A stretch of DNA of 64,000 nucleotides from Amycolatopsis thermoflava N1165 (GCF_000473265.1 NZ_KI421511.1:7723314-7787313); one strand, 5' to 3'. Shown: positions 35,680 through 44,937, numbered from the stretch's first letter. The notes: generated by a model from the sequence alone, not told the origin. Numbers and translations: made by a program.

Positions 35680-36074
35680 CTGAACCGGACGTGCCGGACC
35701 GGGTTGTCGATGTTGGTGTCCACCAGGCAGATCGACTGCCAGGTGCCCAGCGCCGGCGACCCGCCCAGCACGGGCACGCTCGCGTACGGCGGCACCAGCG
35801 CGGGCAGCACGTGGTCCCGGCCGTGGCCCTTGCTGCCGTGCTGGTGCCGCCACCGGTTGTCCCTGGGCAGCAGCTCGTCCAGCGCGGCGAGCAGGTCGTC
35901 GTCGCTGCCCGCGCCGGTCTCCAGGATCGCCAGGCCCGCGGTGGCGTGCGGCACGAACACGTGCAGCAGGCCGTCCGAGGCGTCCGCTTCGGCCAGGAAC
36001 GCGTCGGCGTCCCTGGTCAGGTCGTGCACCACGGCGCGGCCGCCGGTCTTCACCTCGATCTCCTTGGAGTACAT
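35664..36074 (-). CDS. YjbQ-family protein
   Basis: 136 residues. HVFVPHATAGLAILETGAGS and the His-rich LPRDNRWRHQHGSKGHGRDH are the YjbQ (UPF0047) signature, with the C-terminal LGTWQSICLVDTN. Some members show thiamine-phosphate synthase activity in vivo. It converges on and overlaps the preceding gene by 16 bp. ATG 36074 fits family length although GGAGG is very close to it. Confidence 0.92.
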   Translation of the reverse strand: MYSKEIEVKTGGRAVVHDLTRDADAFLAEADASDGLLHVFVPHATAGLAILETGAGSDDDLLAALDELLPRDNRWRHQHGSKGHGRDHVLPALVPPYASVPVLGGSPALGTWQSICLVDTNIDNPVRHVRFSYLAG

Positions 36075-36163
36075 GCCTCCCACCGTAGGCGTCCCAACGG
36101 GTGGTACGCGAAATAGCGCGGGCCGCCCGATCGCTGGACCGGGGGAGGCGAAAGGAGCGAGGC

Positions 36164-37273
36164 ATGGTTCATCTCGCGGTGGCACTGGAGGGCGCGGGCT
36201 GGCACCCGGCCGCGTGGCGGGAGCCGGACGCGCGCCCGGACGAGCTGTTCCGCCCGCGGTACTGGGCCGATCTGGTGCTCGAGGCCGAACACGGCCTGCT
36301 GGACTTCGTCACGATCGAGGACTCGCTGGGCGCGCCGCGGGACGGGCGCACCGACCGGGTGGACGGCAGGCTGGACGCCGTGCTGATCGCCGCCCGCGTC
36401 GCGCCGCTGACCCGGCACATCGGGTTCCTGCCGACGGCGATCGCCACGCACACCGAACCGTTCCACCTGTCCAAGGCGATCGCGACGCTCGACTACGTGT
36501 CCACCGGGCGCGGCGGCGTGCGCGTCCGGATCGCGAGCAGCGCCGACGACGCCGCGCACTTCGGCCGCCGCGAGTTCCCGGTCCCGCTGCCCGACCTGGC
36601 CGAGGAGGCCGGTGACTGGGTCGAGGTCGTGCGGCGGCTGTGGGACAGCTGGGAGGACGACGCCGAGATCCGCGACACCGCCACCGGCCGCTTCATCGAC
36701 CGGGACAAGCTGCACTACATCGATTTCACCGGTCGGTTCTTCAGCGTCAAGGGCCCGTCGATCACGCCGCGCCCGCCGCAGGGCCAGCCGCCCGTCGCGG
36801 TGCTCTCGCACGTCACCGAGATCCACCGGCTCGCGGCCCGCTCGGCCGACCTCGTGTTCCTCACCCCGCAGGACACCGACGAGGCGCGCGCTCTGGGGCA
36901 GGAGGTGCGCGGGCTGCGCGCGGACCTGCTGGTGTTCGGCGACGTCGTGGTGTTCCTCGACGAGACCGAGCAAGCGGCCCGCGACCGCAAGGCCCGCCTG
37001 GACGACCTCGCCGAGTTCACCTCCGACGCCCTGGTCTTCACCGGCACGCCAGCCCAGCTCGCCGACCAGCTGCTGGCCTGGCGCGACGCAGGCCTGTCCG
37101 GTTTCCGGCTGCGCCCCGGCGCCCTGCCGCACGATCTGTCCGCCATCACCCGCGGGCTCGTCCCCGAACTGCAGCAGCGCGGCGCGTTCCGCCGCGAGTA
37201 CGAGGCCACCACGCTGCGGGGCCTGCTCGGCCTGGAGCGTCCCGCCAACCGGTACGCAGGAGCGACGCGATGA
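36164..37273 (+). CDS. LLM-class FMN monooxygenase, NtaA/SnaA/DszA-like (first of pair)
   Basis: 369 residues. RPRYWADLVLEAEHGLLDFV near the N-terminus, IGFLPTAIATHTEPFHLSKA and LDYVSTGRGGVRVRIASSAD are barrel strands of the bacterial luciferase family. The end, REYEATTLRGLLGL, matches the NtaA-type C-terminus. AAAGGAGCGAGGC precedes ATG 36164. It overlaps the next gene by ATGA. These enzymes need FMNH2 from a separate reductase, which is not adjacent. Substrate unknown. Confidence 0.88.
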   Translation: MVHLAVALEGAGWHPAAWREPDARPDELFRPRYWADLVLEAEHGLLDFVTIEDSLGAPRDGRTDRVDGRLDAVLIAARVAPLTRHIGFLPTAIATHTEPFHLSKAIATLDYVSTGRGGVRVRIASSADDAAHFGRREFPVPLPDLAEEAGDWVEVVRRLWDSWEDDAEIRDTATGRFIDRDKLHYIDFTGRFFSVKGPSITPRPPQGQPPVAVLSHVTEIHRLAARSADLVFLTPQDTDEARALGQEVRGLRADLLVFGDVVVFLDETEQAARDRKARLDDLAEFTSDALVFTGTPAQLADQLLAWRDAGLSGFRLRPGALPHDLSAITRGLVPELQQRGAFRREYEATTLRGLLGLERPANRYAGATR

Positions 37274-38598
37274 AGCAGATCCACCTCGCCGCGCACTTCC
37301 CCGGCGTCAACAACACCACGGTGTGGAGCGACCCGGAGGCGGGCAGCCACATCGAGTTCTCCTCGTTCACGCACCTCGCGCGCACCGCCGAGCGGGCGAA
37401 GTTCGACTTCTTCTTCCTCGCCGAAGGGCTGCGGCTGCGCGAGCACGCGGGCAAGATCTACGACCTGGACGTGGTCGGCCGGCCGGACACGTTCACGGTG
37501 CTGGCCGCGCTCGCCGCGGTCACCGACCGGCTCGGCCTGACCGGGACGATCAACTCGACGTTCAACGAGCCGTACGAGGTGGCCCGCCAGTTCGCCAGCC
37601 TCGACCACCTGTCCGAAGGCCGCGCCGGGTGGAACGTGGTCACCTCGTGGGACGCGTTCACCGGCGAGAACTTCCGCCGCGGCGGCTACCTGCCGGAGGA
37701 ACAGCGTTACCAGCGCGCGAAGTTGTTCCTGCAGACGGCGTTCGAGCTGTTCGACTCCTGGGGCGCGGACGACATCGCCGCGGACAAGGCGTCCGGGGTG
37801 TTCCTGCGCAACGCCCGCGCGGGCGCGTTCGAGCACCACGACGCGCAGTTCGACATCGCGGGCCGGTTCAACGTGCCGCGCGGTCCGCAGGGCAGGCCGG
37901 TGATCCTGCAGGCAGGCGACTCGGACGAGGGCCGCGAGTTCGCCGCGGCGACGGCCGACGCGATCTTCACGCGGCACGGGACGCTGGAGGCGGGGCAGAA
38001 GTTCTACGCCGACGTCAAGCGCCGGTTGCCCGCTTACGGGCGCGAGCCGCACCAGTTGCTGGTGCTCCCCGCGGCGACCTTCGTGCTCGGTGACACCGAC
38101 GCGGAGGCCGAGGAGCTGGCGAACGTCGTGCGGTACCAGCAGGTGAGCGGCCAGACGGCGATCAAGTTCCTGGAGCAGGTGTGGAACCGCGACCTGTCCG
38201 GCTACGACCCGGAGGGGCCGCTGCCCGAGGTCGAGCCGGCAGTCGGCGCGGAGGCGGTCGCCAAGGGGCGCGCGCAGACGCGGATGTACCGCGACCCGGT
38301 GGCGACGGTGCGGCAGTGGCGGGAGCTGGCGGAGGCGAAGAACCTGTCGATCCGGGACCTGGTGGTCGAGGTCAGCGGACGGCAGACGTTCGTCGGCTCC
38401 CCGGAGACGGTCGCCGAGGCGATCAACACGTACGTGCAGGAGGACGCGAGCGACGGGTTCATCCTGGTGCCGCACGTGACCCCCGGCGGGCTGGACCCGT
38501 TCGCGGACAAGGTGGTGCCGTTGTTGCAGGAGCGGGGCGTCTTCCGCGCCGACTACAGCGGCACCACGCTGCGGGAGCACCTCGGCATCGACCGCTGA
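37270..38598 (+). CDS. NtaA/SnaA/DszA-family FMN monooxygenase (second of pair)
   Basis: 442 residues, full length for the family. MKQIHLAAHFPGVNNTTVW, SLDHLSEGRAGWNVVTSWD, and RPVILQAGDSDEGREFAA are characteristic of the xenobiotic and dibenzothiophene/nitrilotriacetate monooxygenase family. The C-terminus RADYSGTTLREHLGI resembles that of the upstream gene, suggesting an old duplication. ATGA overlap implies coupled translation. A hairpin follows at 38616. Confidence 0.92.
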   Translation: MKQIHLAAHFPGVNNTTVWSDPEAGSHIEFSSFTHLARTAERAKFDFFFLAEGLRLREHAGKIYDLDVVGRPDTFTVLAALAAVTDRLGLTGTINSTFNEPYEVARQFASLDHLSEGRAGWNVVTSWDAFTGENFRRGGYLPEEQRYQRAKLFLQTAFELFDSWGADDIAADKASGVFLRNARAGAFEHHDAQFDIAGRFNVPRGPQGRPVILQAGDSDEGREFAAATADAIFTRHGTLEAGQKFYADVKRRLPAYGREPHQLLVLPAATFVLGDTDAEAEELANVVRYQQVSGQTAIKFLEQVWNRDLSGYDPEGPLPEVEPAVGAEAVAKGRAQTRMYRDPVATVRQWRELAEAKNLSIRDLVVEVSGRQTFVGSPETVAEAINTYVQEDASDGFILVPHVTPGGLDPFADKVVPLLQERGVFRADYSGTTLREHLGIDR

Positions 38599-38615
38599 TC
38601 CCGATCTTGGGAAAC

Positions 38616-38648
38616 ACGCCGGGGCGCTTCGCTGAAGTGCCCCGGCGT
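38616..38648 (+). terminator. Terminator-like hairpin after the monooxygenase pair
   Basis: ACGCCGGGGC and GCCCCGGCGT, 10-bp perfect arms, 13-base loop, 18 bp after the stop. Confidence 0.65.
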
Positions 38649-38782
38649 CGCTCGCCGAGTGCGACCTGGCACCGGGCGTCCCCGTCAGTGGCCGGGGCGA
38701 TCGGGGCCGGCGGCGGGAATGCTTGGTGGCAGTAGGGAACTACGGCACTTCACCGAGTGCGCTCCCGCGCCGGATGCCGCAC

Positions 38783-39592
38783 TCAGTTCGTGGCCGCGGA
38801 GAACACCACGGGCGGCGCCTTGCGCACGGTCTTGCGAGGAGCCTTCTCCGCCGGCGCGACCTTCTTCATGGCCGGCTTCTTGGCGGTCGCGTTCTCCTTC
38901 GCGGGCGCGGCCTCGGCGGGCTTCGCCTTCGCCTTCGCGCGCGACGGCTTCGCGGCGGGCTTGGTCTTCTTGTCCTCCGCCGCGGCCTTCGTCGCGATGG
39001 TCTTCGGCGCGGAAACCGTGGTGGCCCTGCGCCGGGTGGCCGGCTTGGGCGTGGTGGCCTCAGCAGGCTTCGCCGCCGTGGTCTTCTTGCCCTTGGTCGT
39101 CTTGGTGTCGGTGGCCTTCGGTGCCGCCGGGGTTGCCTTGCGCCGGGTGGCCGGCTTCGGGCTGGTGGCGTCAGCGGGCTTCGCCGCCGCCGTGGTCTTC
39201 TTGCCCTTGGCAGCGGCCTCCGCCTTCGCGGTCTTGCTCGCTGCCGCCGTACGAGCGGTCGCGCGCTTGCCCGCCGCGGCGGGAGCCTTCGCCGCTCCGG
39301 TGGCGCCCGTCTTCTTCGCCGGCGAGTCCGTGGCCTTCCGAGACGTCGTGGCAGTGGAGTTCGCCGTGCGGCGCGTGCGCTTCACCGGGGCGAGGCGGCG
39401 CGGCGGGCGCTTGCGGCCGCCCGTGCGGCGGCCCGCCTGCACGTAGGTGGCCAGCAGCTCGCGCAGGCTGCCCGCGTTCGAGTCCGAGAGGTCGATGTCG
39501 TACTCGACGCCGTCCAGGCCGAACCGCACCGTCTCCGCGGCCGGTTCGCCGTTCAGGTCGTCCAGTAGTTGCACCGCGGTGTTCTTCGCCAC
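38783..39592 (-). CDS. Lsr2 N-terminal domain fused to a histone H1-like tail
   Basis: 269 residues from GTG 39592 (GGAGG 6 bp upstream). Residues 1-57 match the Lsr2 dimerisation domain: VQLLDDLNGEPAAETVRFGL, then YDIDLSDSNAGSLRELLATY and AGRRTGGRKR. Instead of the Lsr2 C-terminal DNA-binding domain (IREWA...RGRIP), about 205 residues of Lys/Ala/Thr/Pro-rich sequence follow, with imperfect repeats such as KPATRRKAT and KGKKTTAA. This resembles histone H1-like tails. It probably binds DNA electrostatically and bridges or compacts it. It is divergent from an oxidoreductase gene. Confidence 0.85.
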   Translation of the reverse strand: MAKNTAVQLLDDLNGEPAAETVRFGLDGVEYDIDLSDSNAGSLRELLATYVQAGRRTGGRKRPPRRLAPVKRTRRTANSTATTSRKATDSPAKKTGATGAAKAPAAAGKRATARTAAASKTAKAEAAAKGKKTTAAAKPADATSPKPATRRKATPAAPKATDTKTTKGKKTTAAKPAEATTPKPATRRRATTVSAPKTIATKAAAEDKKTKPAAKPSRAKAKAKPAEAAPAKENATAKKPAMKKVAPAEKAPRKTVRKAPPVVFSAATN

Positions 39593-39676
39593 CGATAACC
39601 TCCAGTACTTACGATTTGCCGCTGAGAATACCCGCCCCACTTGCGCCGGGCGCCGGGCTGGTGTGCGCTGTGACCC

Positions 39677-41071
39677 ATGTCCGAGGAGACTTTTGACGTC
39701 ATCGTGATCGGTGGCGGACCGGTGGGGGAGAACGCGGCGGACCGGGCGGTCAAGGGCGGCCTGTCCACCGCGCTGGTGGAGCGGGAACGGTTCGGGGGCG
39801 AGTGCTCCTACTGGGCCTGCATCCCGAGCAAAGCCTTGCTGCGACCGGGAAACGCGCTCGCCGCCGCCCGGCGGTTGCCCGGCGTTCCGGTGGGCGAGGC
39901 GCTCGACCCGGCGGCGGTGTTCGAACGCCGCGACTACTTCACCAGCAAGGGCGACGACACCGGTCAGGTCGAGTGGGCCCGCGGCGCGGGCATCACGACG
40001 ATCCGCGGGCGCGGCCGCATCACCGGTGAGCGCGAGATCACTGTGGACGGCGGCCGGGTACTGCGGGCTCGGCACGCCGTGGTGGTCTGTACCGGCAGCG
40101 TGCCGAAGACGCCGCCGATCCCGGGCCTGGACGAGGTGCCGGTGTGGGGTTCCCGCGAAGCCACGTCCAGCAGCACGGTGCCGGGCAGGCTGGCCGTCGT
40201 CGGCGGCGGGGTGGTCGGCGTCGAGATGGCGCAGGCCTGGGCACGGCTCGGCGCGCAGGTGGACCTGATCGTCACCGGCCCGCGCCCGCTGCCGCGGTAC
40301 CCGGACTTCGCCGGCGACGCCGTCGCGGAGGGCCTGCGGGCCGACGGCGTGCGTGTGCACACCGACTCCGGCCTGGAGCGAGCCTCCCGAGTGGACGGTG
40401 CCGCCCGGCTGGAACTCAAGGGCGGCGCGGTCGTCACGGCCGATCAGGTGCTCGTCGCGACCGGGCGGCGTCCCGCGACCGACGACCTCGGCCTGGAGGT
40501 CATCGGGCTCGCGCCGGGCAAGCCGCTCACTGTCGACGACAGCGGGCTGGTGTCCGAAGTGGACGGCGAGTGGCTGTACGCGGCTGGTGACGTCACCGGC
40601 CGCGCGTTGCTGACGCACCAGGGCAAGTACGCTGCCCGGGTGGTCGGCGACGTGATCTCCGCGCGCGCCACGGGCAAGCCGGTGGACACCCGGCCGTGGG
40701 GCAAGCACAGCGCCACCGCCGACCACCACGCGGTGCCGCAGGTCGTGTTCACCGACCCGGAGGTCGCCTCGGTGGGCCTGACCGAGCCCGAATCGGGCGC
40801 ACCGCACCGGGTGGTCGACATCGACATCGCCGTCGCGGGGTCGTCGCTGCACGCGGACGGCTACGCGGGCAAGGCCAGGATGATCGTCGACACCGACCGC
40901 GAGGTGCTGGTCGGCGTCACGTTCGTCGGGCAGGACGTCGCGGAGCTGCTGCACTCGGCGACCGTCGCCATCGCGGGCGAGGTGCCGCTGGGCAGGCTGT
41001 GGCACGCGGTCCCGTCGTTCCCCACGATCAGCGAGGTGTGGCTGCGGCTGCTGGAGGAGTACGGGCTCTGA
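39677..41071 (+). CDS. FAD-dependent pyridine nucleotide-disulfide oxidoreductase, atypical
   Basis: 464 residues. FAD-binding IVIGGGPVGENAADRA, redox disulfide GGECSYWACIPSK (Cys43, Cys48), NAD(P)-binding LAVVGGGVVGVEMAQAWARL, and YAAGDVTGRALLTHQGKYAA. The layout is that of lipoamide or mercuric reductase. The C-terminal HPHPTxSE catalytic motif is replaced: HAVPSFPTISE has Phe448 where the catalytic His is expected, with Glu453 kept. The natural substrate is therefore unlikely to be lipoamide. It is followed by an alpha/beta hydrolase 23 bp on. Confidence 0.87.
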   Translation: MSEETFDVIVIGGGPVGENAADRAVKGGLSTALVERERFGGECSYWACIPSKALLRPGNALAAARRLPGVPVGEALDPAAVFERRDYFTSKGDDTGQVEWARGAGITTIRGRGRITGEREITVDGGRVLRARHAVVVCTGSVPKTPPIPGLDEVPVWGSREATSSSTVPGRLAVVGGGVVGVEMAQAWARLGAQVDLIVTGPRPLPRYPDFAGDAVAEGLRADGVRVHTDSGLERASRVDGAARLELKGGAVVTADQVLVATGRRPATDDLGLEVIGLAPGKPLTVDDSGLVSEVDGEWLYAAGDVTGRALLTHQGKYAARVVGDVISARATGKPVDTRPWGKHSATADHHAVPQVVFTDPEVASVGLTEPESGAPHRVVDIDIAVAGSSLHADGYAGKARMIVDTDREVLVGVTFVGQDVAELLHSATVAIAGEVPLGRLWHAVPSFPTISEVWLRLLEEYGL

Positions 41072-41094
41072 AACCGGTTGCGGGAGGGGCAGCC

Positions 41095-41934
41095 GTGGCC
41101 GACGCTTCGCGAGTGCGCTTCGATCATGAGCTGCTGCTCCCCGGCGGCCGGGTCCTCGCCTGGTCCGAGACCGGGCCCAGGGACGGCACGCCGGTTCTGT
41201 TCCTGGCCGGCGCCGCGACCGGCCGGTCCATGGTCTTCGGCGGCGGGCGCCGGGTCCGGTTGGTGACCGTGGACCGCCCCGGCATCGGCGCTTCGACACA
41301 CGACCCACGCCGGTCGGCGGCGTCCACGGCCGCCGACCTCGCCGCACTCGTGGCGCGCCTCGGCGGGCCGGTGCCGGTCGTGGCGAACTCGCAGGCCGCG
41401 GTCTTCGGGCTCGCGGCCGCCGAGCGCGGGATCGCGTCCCGGCTGCTGCTGGTGTCCCCGGCCGACGAGGTCGCCGATCCCCGGGTGTTCGCGCGGTTGC
41501 CCGGCCCGGTGCGGGACGTCGTCACGCGGGTGCGGGTGGACCCGGCGGCCGCGCGGGAGTTCTTCGCCCGGCTCGGCCCCGGCGGGATGGAACGGATGGT
41601 GCTGGACAGCGCGGATCCGGCCGACCGCGAGGTGTACCAGGATCCGGTGTTCTTGGCCCGGTACCGCGCGGCTCTGCGGGAGGGGTTCGCGAACGACGGC
41701 GCGGGCTACGCCGCCGACTCGATCATCGCGATGTCGCCGTGGCAGCTGGACTGGGCCGCGATCCGGGTGCCGGTGCAGGTGTGGTTCGGCGAACGGGACC
41801 GGGTGCACTCACCAGACCTCGGCGCGCTGCTCACCTCCCGGATTCCGGGCGCGCGACGCCATGTGGTGCCCGGGGCGGGCGGCGCTCTGCTGTGGACCCA
41901 CGCCGAGGAGATCCTCGCCGCGGCGGCCGGCTAA
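41095..41934 (+). CDS. Alpha/beta hydrolase with degenerate nucleophile elbow
   Basis: 279 residues from GTG 41095 (GGGAGGGG upstream). The fold is recognisable: VLFLAGAATGRSM as the oxyanion strand, VTVDRPGIGAST, and VQVWFGERDRVHSP near the acid residue. The elbow reads VVANSQAAVFGL, with Ser99 but without the flanking Gly residues of GxSxG. The usual GxGH is GAGGALLWTH, so the expected His is Gly. Catalysis may differ or be lost. It overlaps the converging gene by 4 bp. Confidence 0.78.
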   Translation: MADASRVRFDHELLLPGGRVLAWSETGPRDGTPVLFLAGAATGRSMVFGGGRRVRLVTVDRPGIGASTHDPRRSAASTAADLAALVARLGGPVPVVANSQAAVFGLAAAERGIASRLLLVSPADEVADPRVFARLPGPVRDVVTRVRVDPAAAREFFARLGPGGMERMVLDSADPADREVYQDPVFLARYRAALREGFANDGAGYAADSIIAMSPWQLDWAAIRVPVQVWFGERDRVHSPDLGALLTSRIPGARRHVVPGAGGALLWTHAEEILAAAAG

Positions 41935-43274
41935 CTGATCCGCACGCCCAGCGCGGCGCCCGCCGCGCGCAGCAGGGCCGGGTCGTCCGGTGACGACTGG
42001 CCGTCCACGTAGGCGGCCAGCACCAGCCGGACGGCCGGGCCCGAGATCGCGCTCTGGTACGCCGCGCCCGCGGTGTCCGGCTCGCGCGGCCACTGGTGCG
42101 TCTCGGTGGCGAGATCGGCGATCCCGCCGCTGCCCGGGGTGTCGGCGAGCTGCTTGAAGGCCGTGGCCTGTTCGTCGCTGCCGAAGGTGAGCACCGCGAC
42201 CGACACGGCGACCGCCCGCCCGTCCACGGTGGCCTCGAAGCTGCCGCGTTCCATGCCCGCGCAACCGCTTGCCTGCAACCGCGCCTGCAGGTCCCCGTAG
42301 GCGCGGGCGGCGCAGGTGCGTTCCGTGCCGGAGGCCCGTTTGGTGAACTCGATGCCCGCGACGGCCTGCGGCGCCGGCGTGACCGCGGTGGTCGTCGGGG
42401 GCGCGGTGACCGTTTCGCCGTCCCCGCCGGTCGTCACCACCACGAGTACGACGGCCAGCAGCACCAGCGCCACGGCGATCGCCGCGACCGGCCGCCACGG
42501 CACGGGCGCGGAAGCCGGGACCGCGCGCGCGGGCGCGGCCGCGGCGATCCGGGGCACCGGCATCGTCACCTCGGCGGGCGGGACGATCGGCGGCACGGCG
42601 GCGGGCGCGGCCGGGCGGTGCCGCCGGGGGCGGGGTTTGACCGGCGCCAGCTTCACCGTCGCCGACTCCTCGGTGACGGTGAAGCCTTCCGCCGCCAGTT
42701 CGTCGCCGGTGAGACCGGTGTCCGGAGCGAGCGTGTCGATCAGGGCGCGGGCCTGCGCCGGCGTGCACGGCCATGGCGCGGGGGTCAGCGACGCGATGGC
42801 CGCGAGCAGGCTGTTCTGCGTCGGGAACAGGACGCGGACGTTCCCGGCGAGGTCGGCGGGCGGTTGCTCGATCTCCTCCACGAACGGCCCGACGGCGAGG
42901 ATCGTCGCGATCGGCAGGTGCTCCGGGACGTCCGGGCGCAGCCGCTCGATGACCGCGTCGGCGAGCGCGAGCGCGTCCGCCGCGGGGTTGACCACGTCCC
43001 CGTCGGCGACGAGCGGCCAGCCGTCGGCCTTCCACTGGCCGGTCAGGGGCGCTTCGAGGCGGATCGCCGGGTCCGGCAGATCGACGCCGATCACGACCAG
43101 GACGACGGTCGGCATGACGACGATCGCCTCGATCGGCGGCCGGTCCGGCAGCGGCCGTGCCCCGGCCAGCGCGATGCCGCCGGCGAAGTAGTCACCGCGG
43201 CCGAGCGCGGCGAGCGCGGCCCGGACGTCGTCGGCGACGCGCGAGGGCTGTCGTTCCAGGCGGATCAGCCGCAC
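41931..43274 (-). CDS. Single-pass membrane protein with cytoplasmic N-domain, unknown function
   Basis: 447 residues from GTG 43274 (GGGGAGG upstream). Residues about 1-200 form a globular domain; it includes LEAPLTGQWKADGW and LFPTQNSLLAAI, reminiscent of a NERD-type domain, but this is uncertain. A Pro/Ala-rich linker precedes a membrane helix at about 275-297 (VAAIAVALVLLAVVLVVVTT). The outer domain (about 300-447) has two Cys and resembles lipoprotein-type sensor domains. Function unknown. Confidence 0.7.
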   Translation of the reverse strand: MRLIRLERQPSRVADDVRAALAALGRGDYFAGGIALAGARPLPDRPPIEAIVVMPTVVLVVIGVDLPDPAIRLEAPLTGQWKADGWPLVADGDVVNPAADALALADAVIERLRPDVPEHLPIATILAVGPFVEEIEQPPADLAGNVRVLFPTQNSLLAAIASLTPAPWPCTPAQARALIDTLAPDTGLTGDELAAEGFTVTEESATVKLAPVKPRPRRHRPAAPAAVPPIVPPAEVTMPVPRIAAAAPARAVPASAPVPWRPVAAIAVALVLLAVVLVVVTTGGDGETVTAPPTTTAVTPAPQAVAGIEFTKRASGTERTCAARAYGDLQARLQASGCAGMERGSFEATVDGRAVAVSVAVLTFGSDEQATAFKQLADTPGSGGIADLATETHQWPREPDTAGAAYQSAISGPAVRLVLAAYVDGQSSPDDPALLRAAGAALGVRIS

Positions 43275-43405
43275 CTCGCACCTCCCCGGTCCCGTCCACG
43301 TGCGCGCTTACGCTAGCGCGCTGTGCAGTTGCCGACCCTCGATGGTGTGAAAATCACTCGCGGAAGGTGTCTGCTTCCGGGCACACCCGTGCGGGTAGGT
43401 GATCG

Positions 43406-43433
43406 TTGACAGTGATCGGAGTCACCCTATTGA
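43406..43433 (+). promoter_or_regulatory. Possible promoter of the subtilisin gene
   Basis: TTGACA (43406-43411) and TATTGA (43428-43433) at 16-bp spacing lie about 50 bp before the ATG at 43483. The -10 is a weak match. Confidence 0.3.
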
Positions 43434-43482
43434 GTGCTACTCGTTGGTAGATCGTAGGGCCGGCTGGAGATAGGGGACCCCG

Positions 43483-44937
43483 ATGCGATGGCGCTCCACG
43501 CGCGCGGTGGCGATCGCCGCCGCCGTGCTCGTCCTCCCGTTCACCGGCGCCGTCCCCGCGGCGAACGCCCAGGCCCCGCTCGCGCCCGTGTCGGACACGC
43601 TCGACCGGGTGCTGGCCACCGCGACCGCGCTCACTCCGGTCACGACCCTCGTGCACGCCGCGGACGCGGGCACCGCGGCGCAGGCCGTGCGGGCGGCCGG
43701 GATGCGGGAGATCACCCGGTTCCCGCGCATCGGCGTCGTCGCCGCGACGGGCACCGCAGCGCAGGTCGCCGCGGTGCGCAAGGCGGCCGGTGTCACCTAC
43801 GTCGAGAACAACGACCCGCTCGTCGCGTTCGGCTCGTCCGGCACGACCGCGACCCGCAGCGCCGAAGCACGTACCACTCTCACCGGCGCGGACGGCGCTC
43901 CGCTGGACGGGCGCGGGGTGTCCGTGGCGATCATCGACACCGGGATCGACCCGACGCACCCGGCGTTCCGCGGCGCCGACGGATCGACCCGCGTGGTGCG
44001 CAACCTGAAGAGCCTGTGCCTCGACGGCACCACCACCTCGTGCATCGTTGACGTGCCCACCTCGGTCGACACCGACGCGACCGCGCTCGGCGGGCACGGC
44101 ACCCACGTCGCCGGCATCGCGGCGGGTGCGCCGTACACGCTGGCCGACGGTTCGTCCGTCGGCGGTTCGGCGCCGGGCGCGAAGATCGTGTCGATCTCGA
44201 CCGGCCTGGCGATCCTGGTGCTGGGCACGGACGCCGCGCTGAACTGGGTGCTGGAGAACCACGCCGCGCCGTGCGGGGCCGGGGTGCCGGCAACGGTGTG
44301 CCCGCCGATCAAGGTGATCAACAACTCGTACGGCCCGAGCGGCGGCGGCGAGTTCGACCCGGAGTCGGCGACGGTCAAGCTGCAGCGCGCGCTCGCGGCC
44401 GAAGGGGTCGTGACGGTGTGGGCGAACGGCAACGACGGCGGGGACGGTTCGGCGGACCTGTCGAACCCGCCGGGCAAGGACCCGACGCCCGGGGTCATCT
44501 CGGTGGCCTCCTACAACGACCAGAGCACCGGGACGCGCGACGGGACCGTGTCGGACTTCTCCTCGCGCGGGCTCGCGTCGGACCCGTCGACGTGGCCGGA
44601 CGTGTCCGCGCCGGGCGAGAACATCCTGTCCGCGTGCCGGCCGTACCTGGTGATCTGCGCGACCGGGTTGCAGCCGTCGAACGGGCCGGGAATGCTCGAC
44701 CTCGGCACCTACAACGTGATCAGCGGCACCTCGATGGCGACGCCGCAGATCACCGGCATCGTGGCGCAGCTGTTCCAGTCCCGGCCGGGCGCCACGCCGG
44801 GCGAGATCGAGGCCGCGATCAAGTCGACGGCGTACAAGTACAGTGACGGCGCCGCGTACCAGGGTGGTTCGAGCTTCGACAAGGGCGCCGGGCTCGTCGA
44901 CACCGTCGCCGCCGTGGGGGCTCTCGCCGGGACCTGA
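43483..44937 (+). CDS. Secreted subtilisin-like serine protease (S8)
   Basis: 484 residues. A signal peptide (RAVAIAAAVLVLPFTGAVPA, cleavage near AANAQA), a short inhibitor-like propeptide (about 30-118), then the catalytic domain. The triad is Asp152 in AIIDTGIDPTHP, His205 in GGHGTHVAGIAAG and Ser in ISGTSMATPQITG near 417; the oxyanion Asn is in INNSYGPSGGG. There is no C-terminal anchor or sorting motif. Probably a free extracellular protease. Confidence 0.95.
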   Translation: MRWRSTRAVAIAAAVLVLPFTGAVPAANAQAPLAPVSDTLDRVLATATALTPVTTLVHAADAGTAAQAVRAAGMREITRFPRIGVVAATGTAAQVAAVRKAAGVTYVENNDPLVAFGSSGTTATRSAEARTTLTGADGAPLDGRGVSVAIIDTGIDPTHPAFRGADGSTRVVRNLKSLCLDGTTTSCIVDVPTSVDTDATALGGHGTHVAGIAAGAPYTLADGSSVGGSAPGAKIVSISTGLAILVLGTDAALNWVLENHAAPCGAGVPATVCPPIKVINNSYGPSGGGEFDPESATVKLQRALAAEGVVTVWANGNDGGDGSADLSNPPGKDPTPGVISVASYNDQSTGTRDGTVSDFSSRGLASDPSTWPDVSAPGENILSACRPYLVICATGLQPSNGPGMLDLGTYNVISGTSMATPQITGIVAQLFQSRPGATPGEIEAAIKSTAYKYSDGAAYQGGSSFDKGAGLVDTVAAVGALAGT

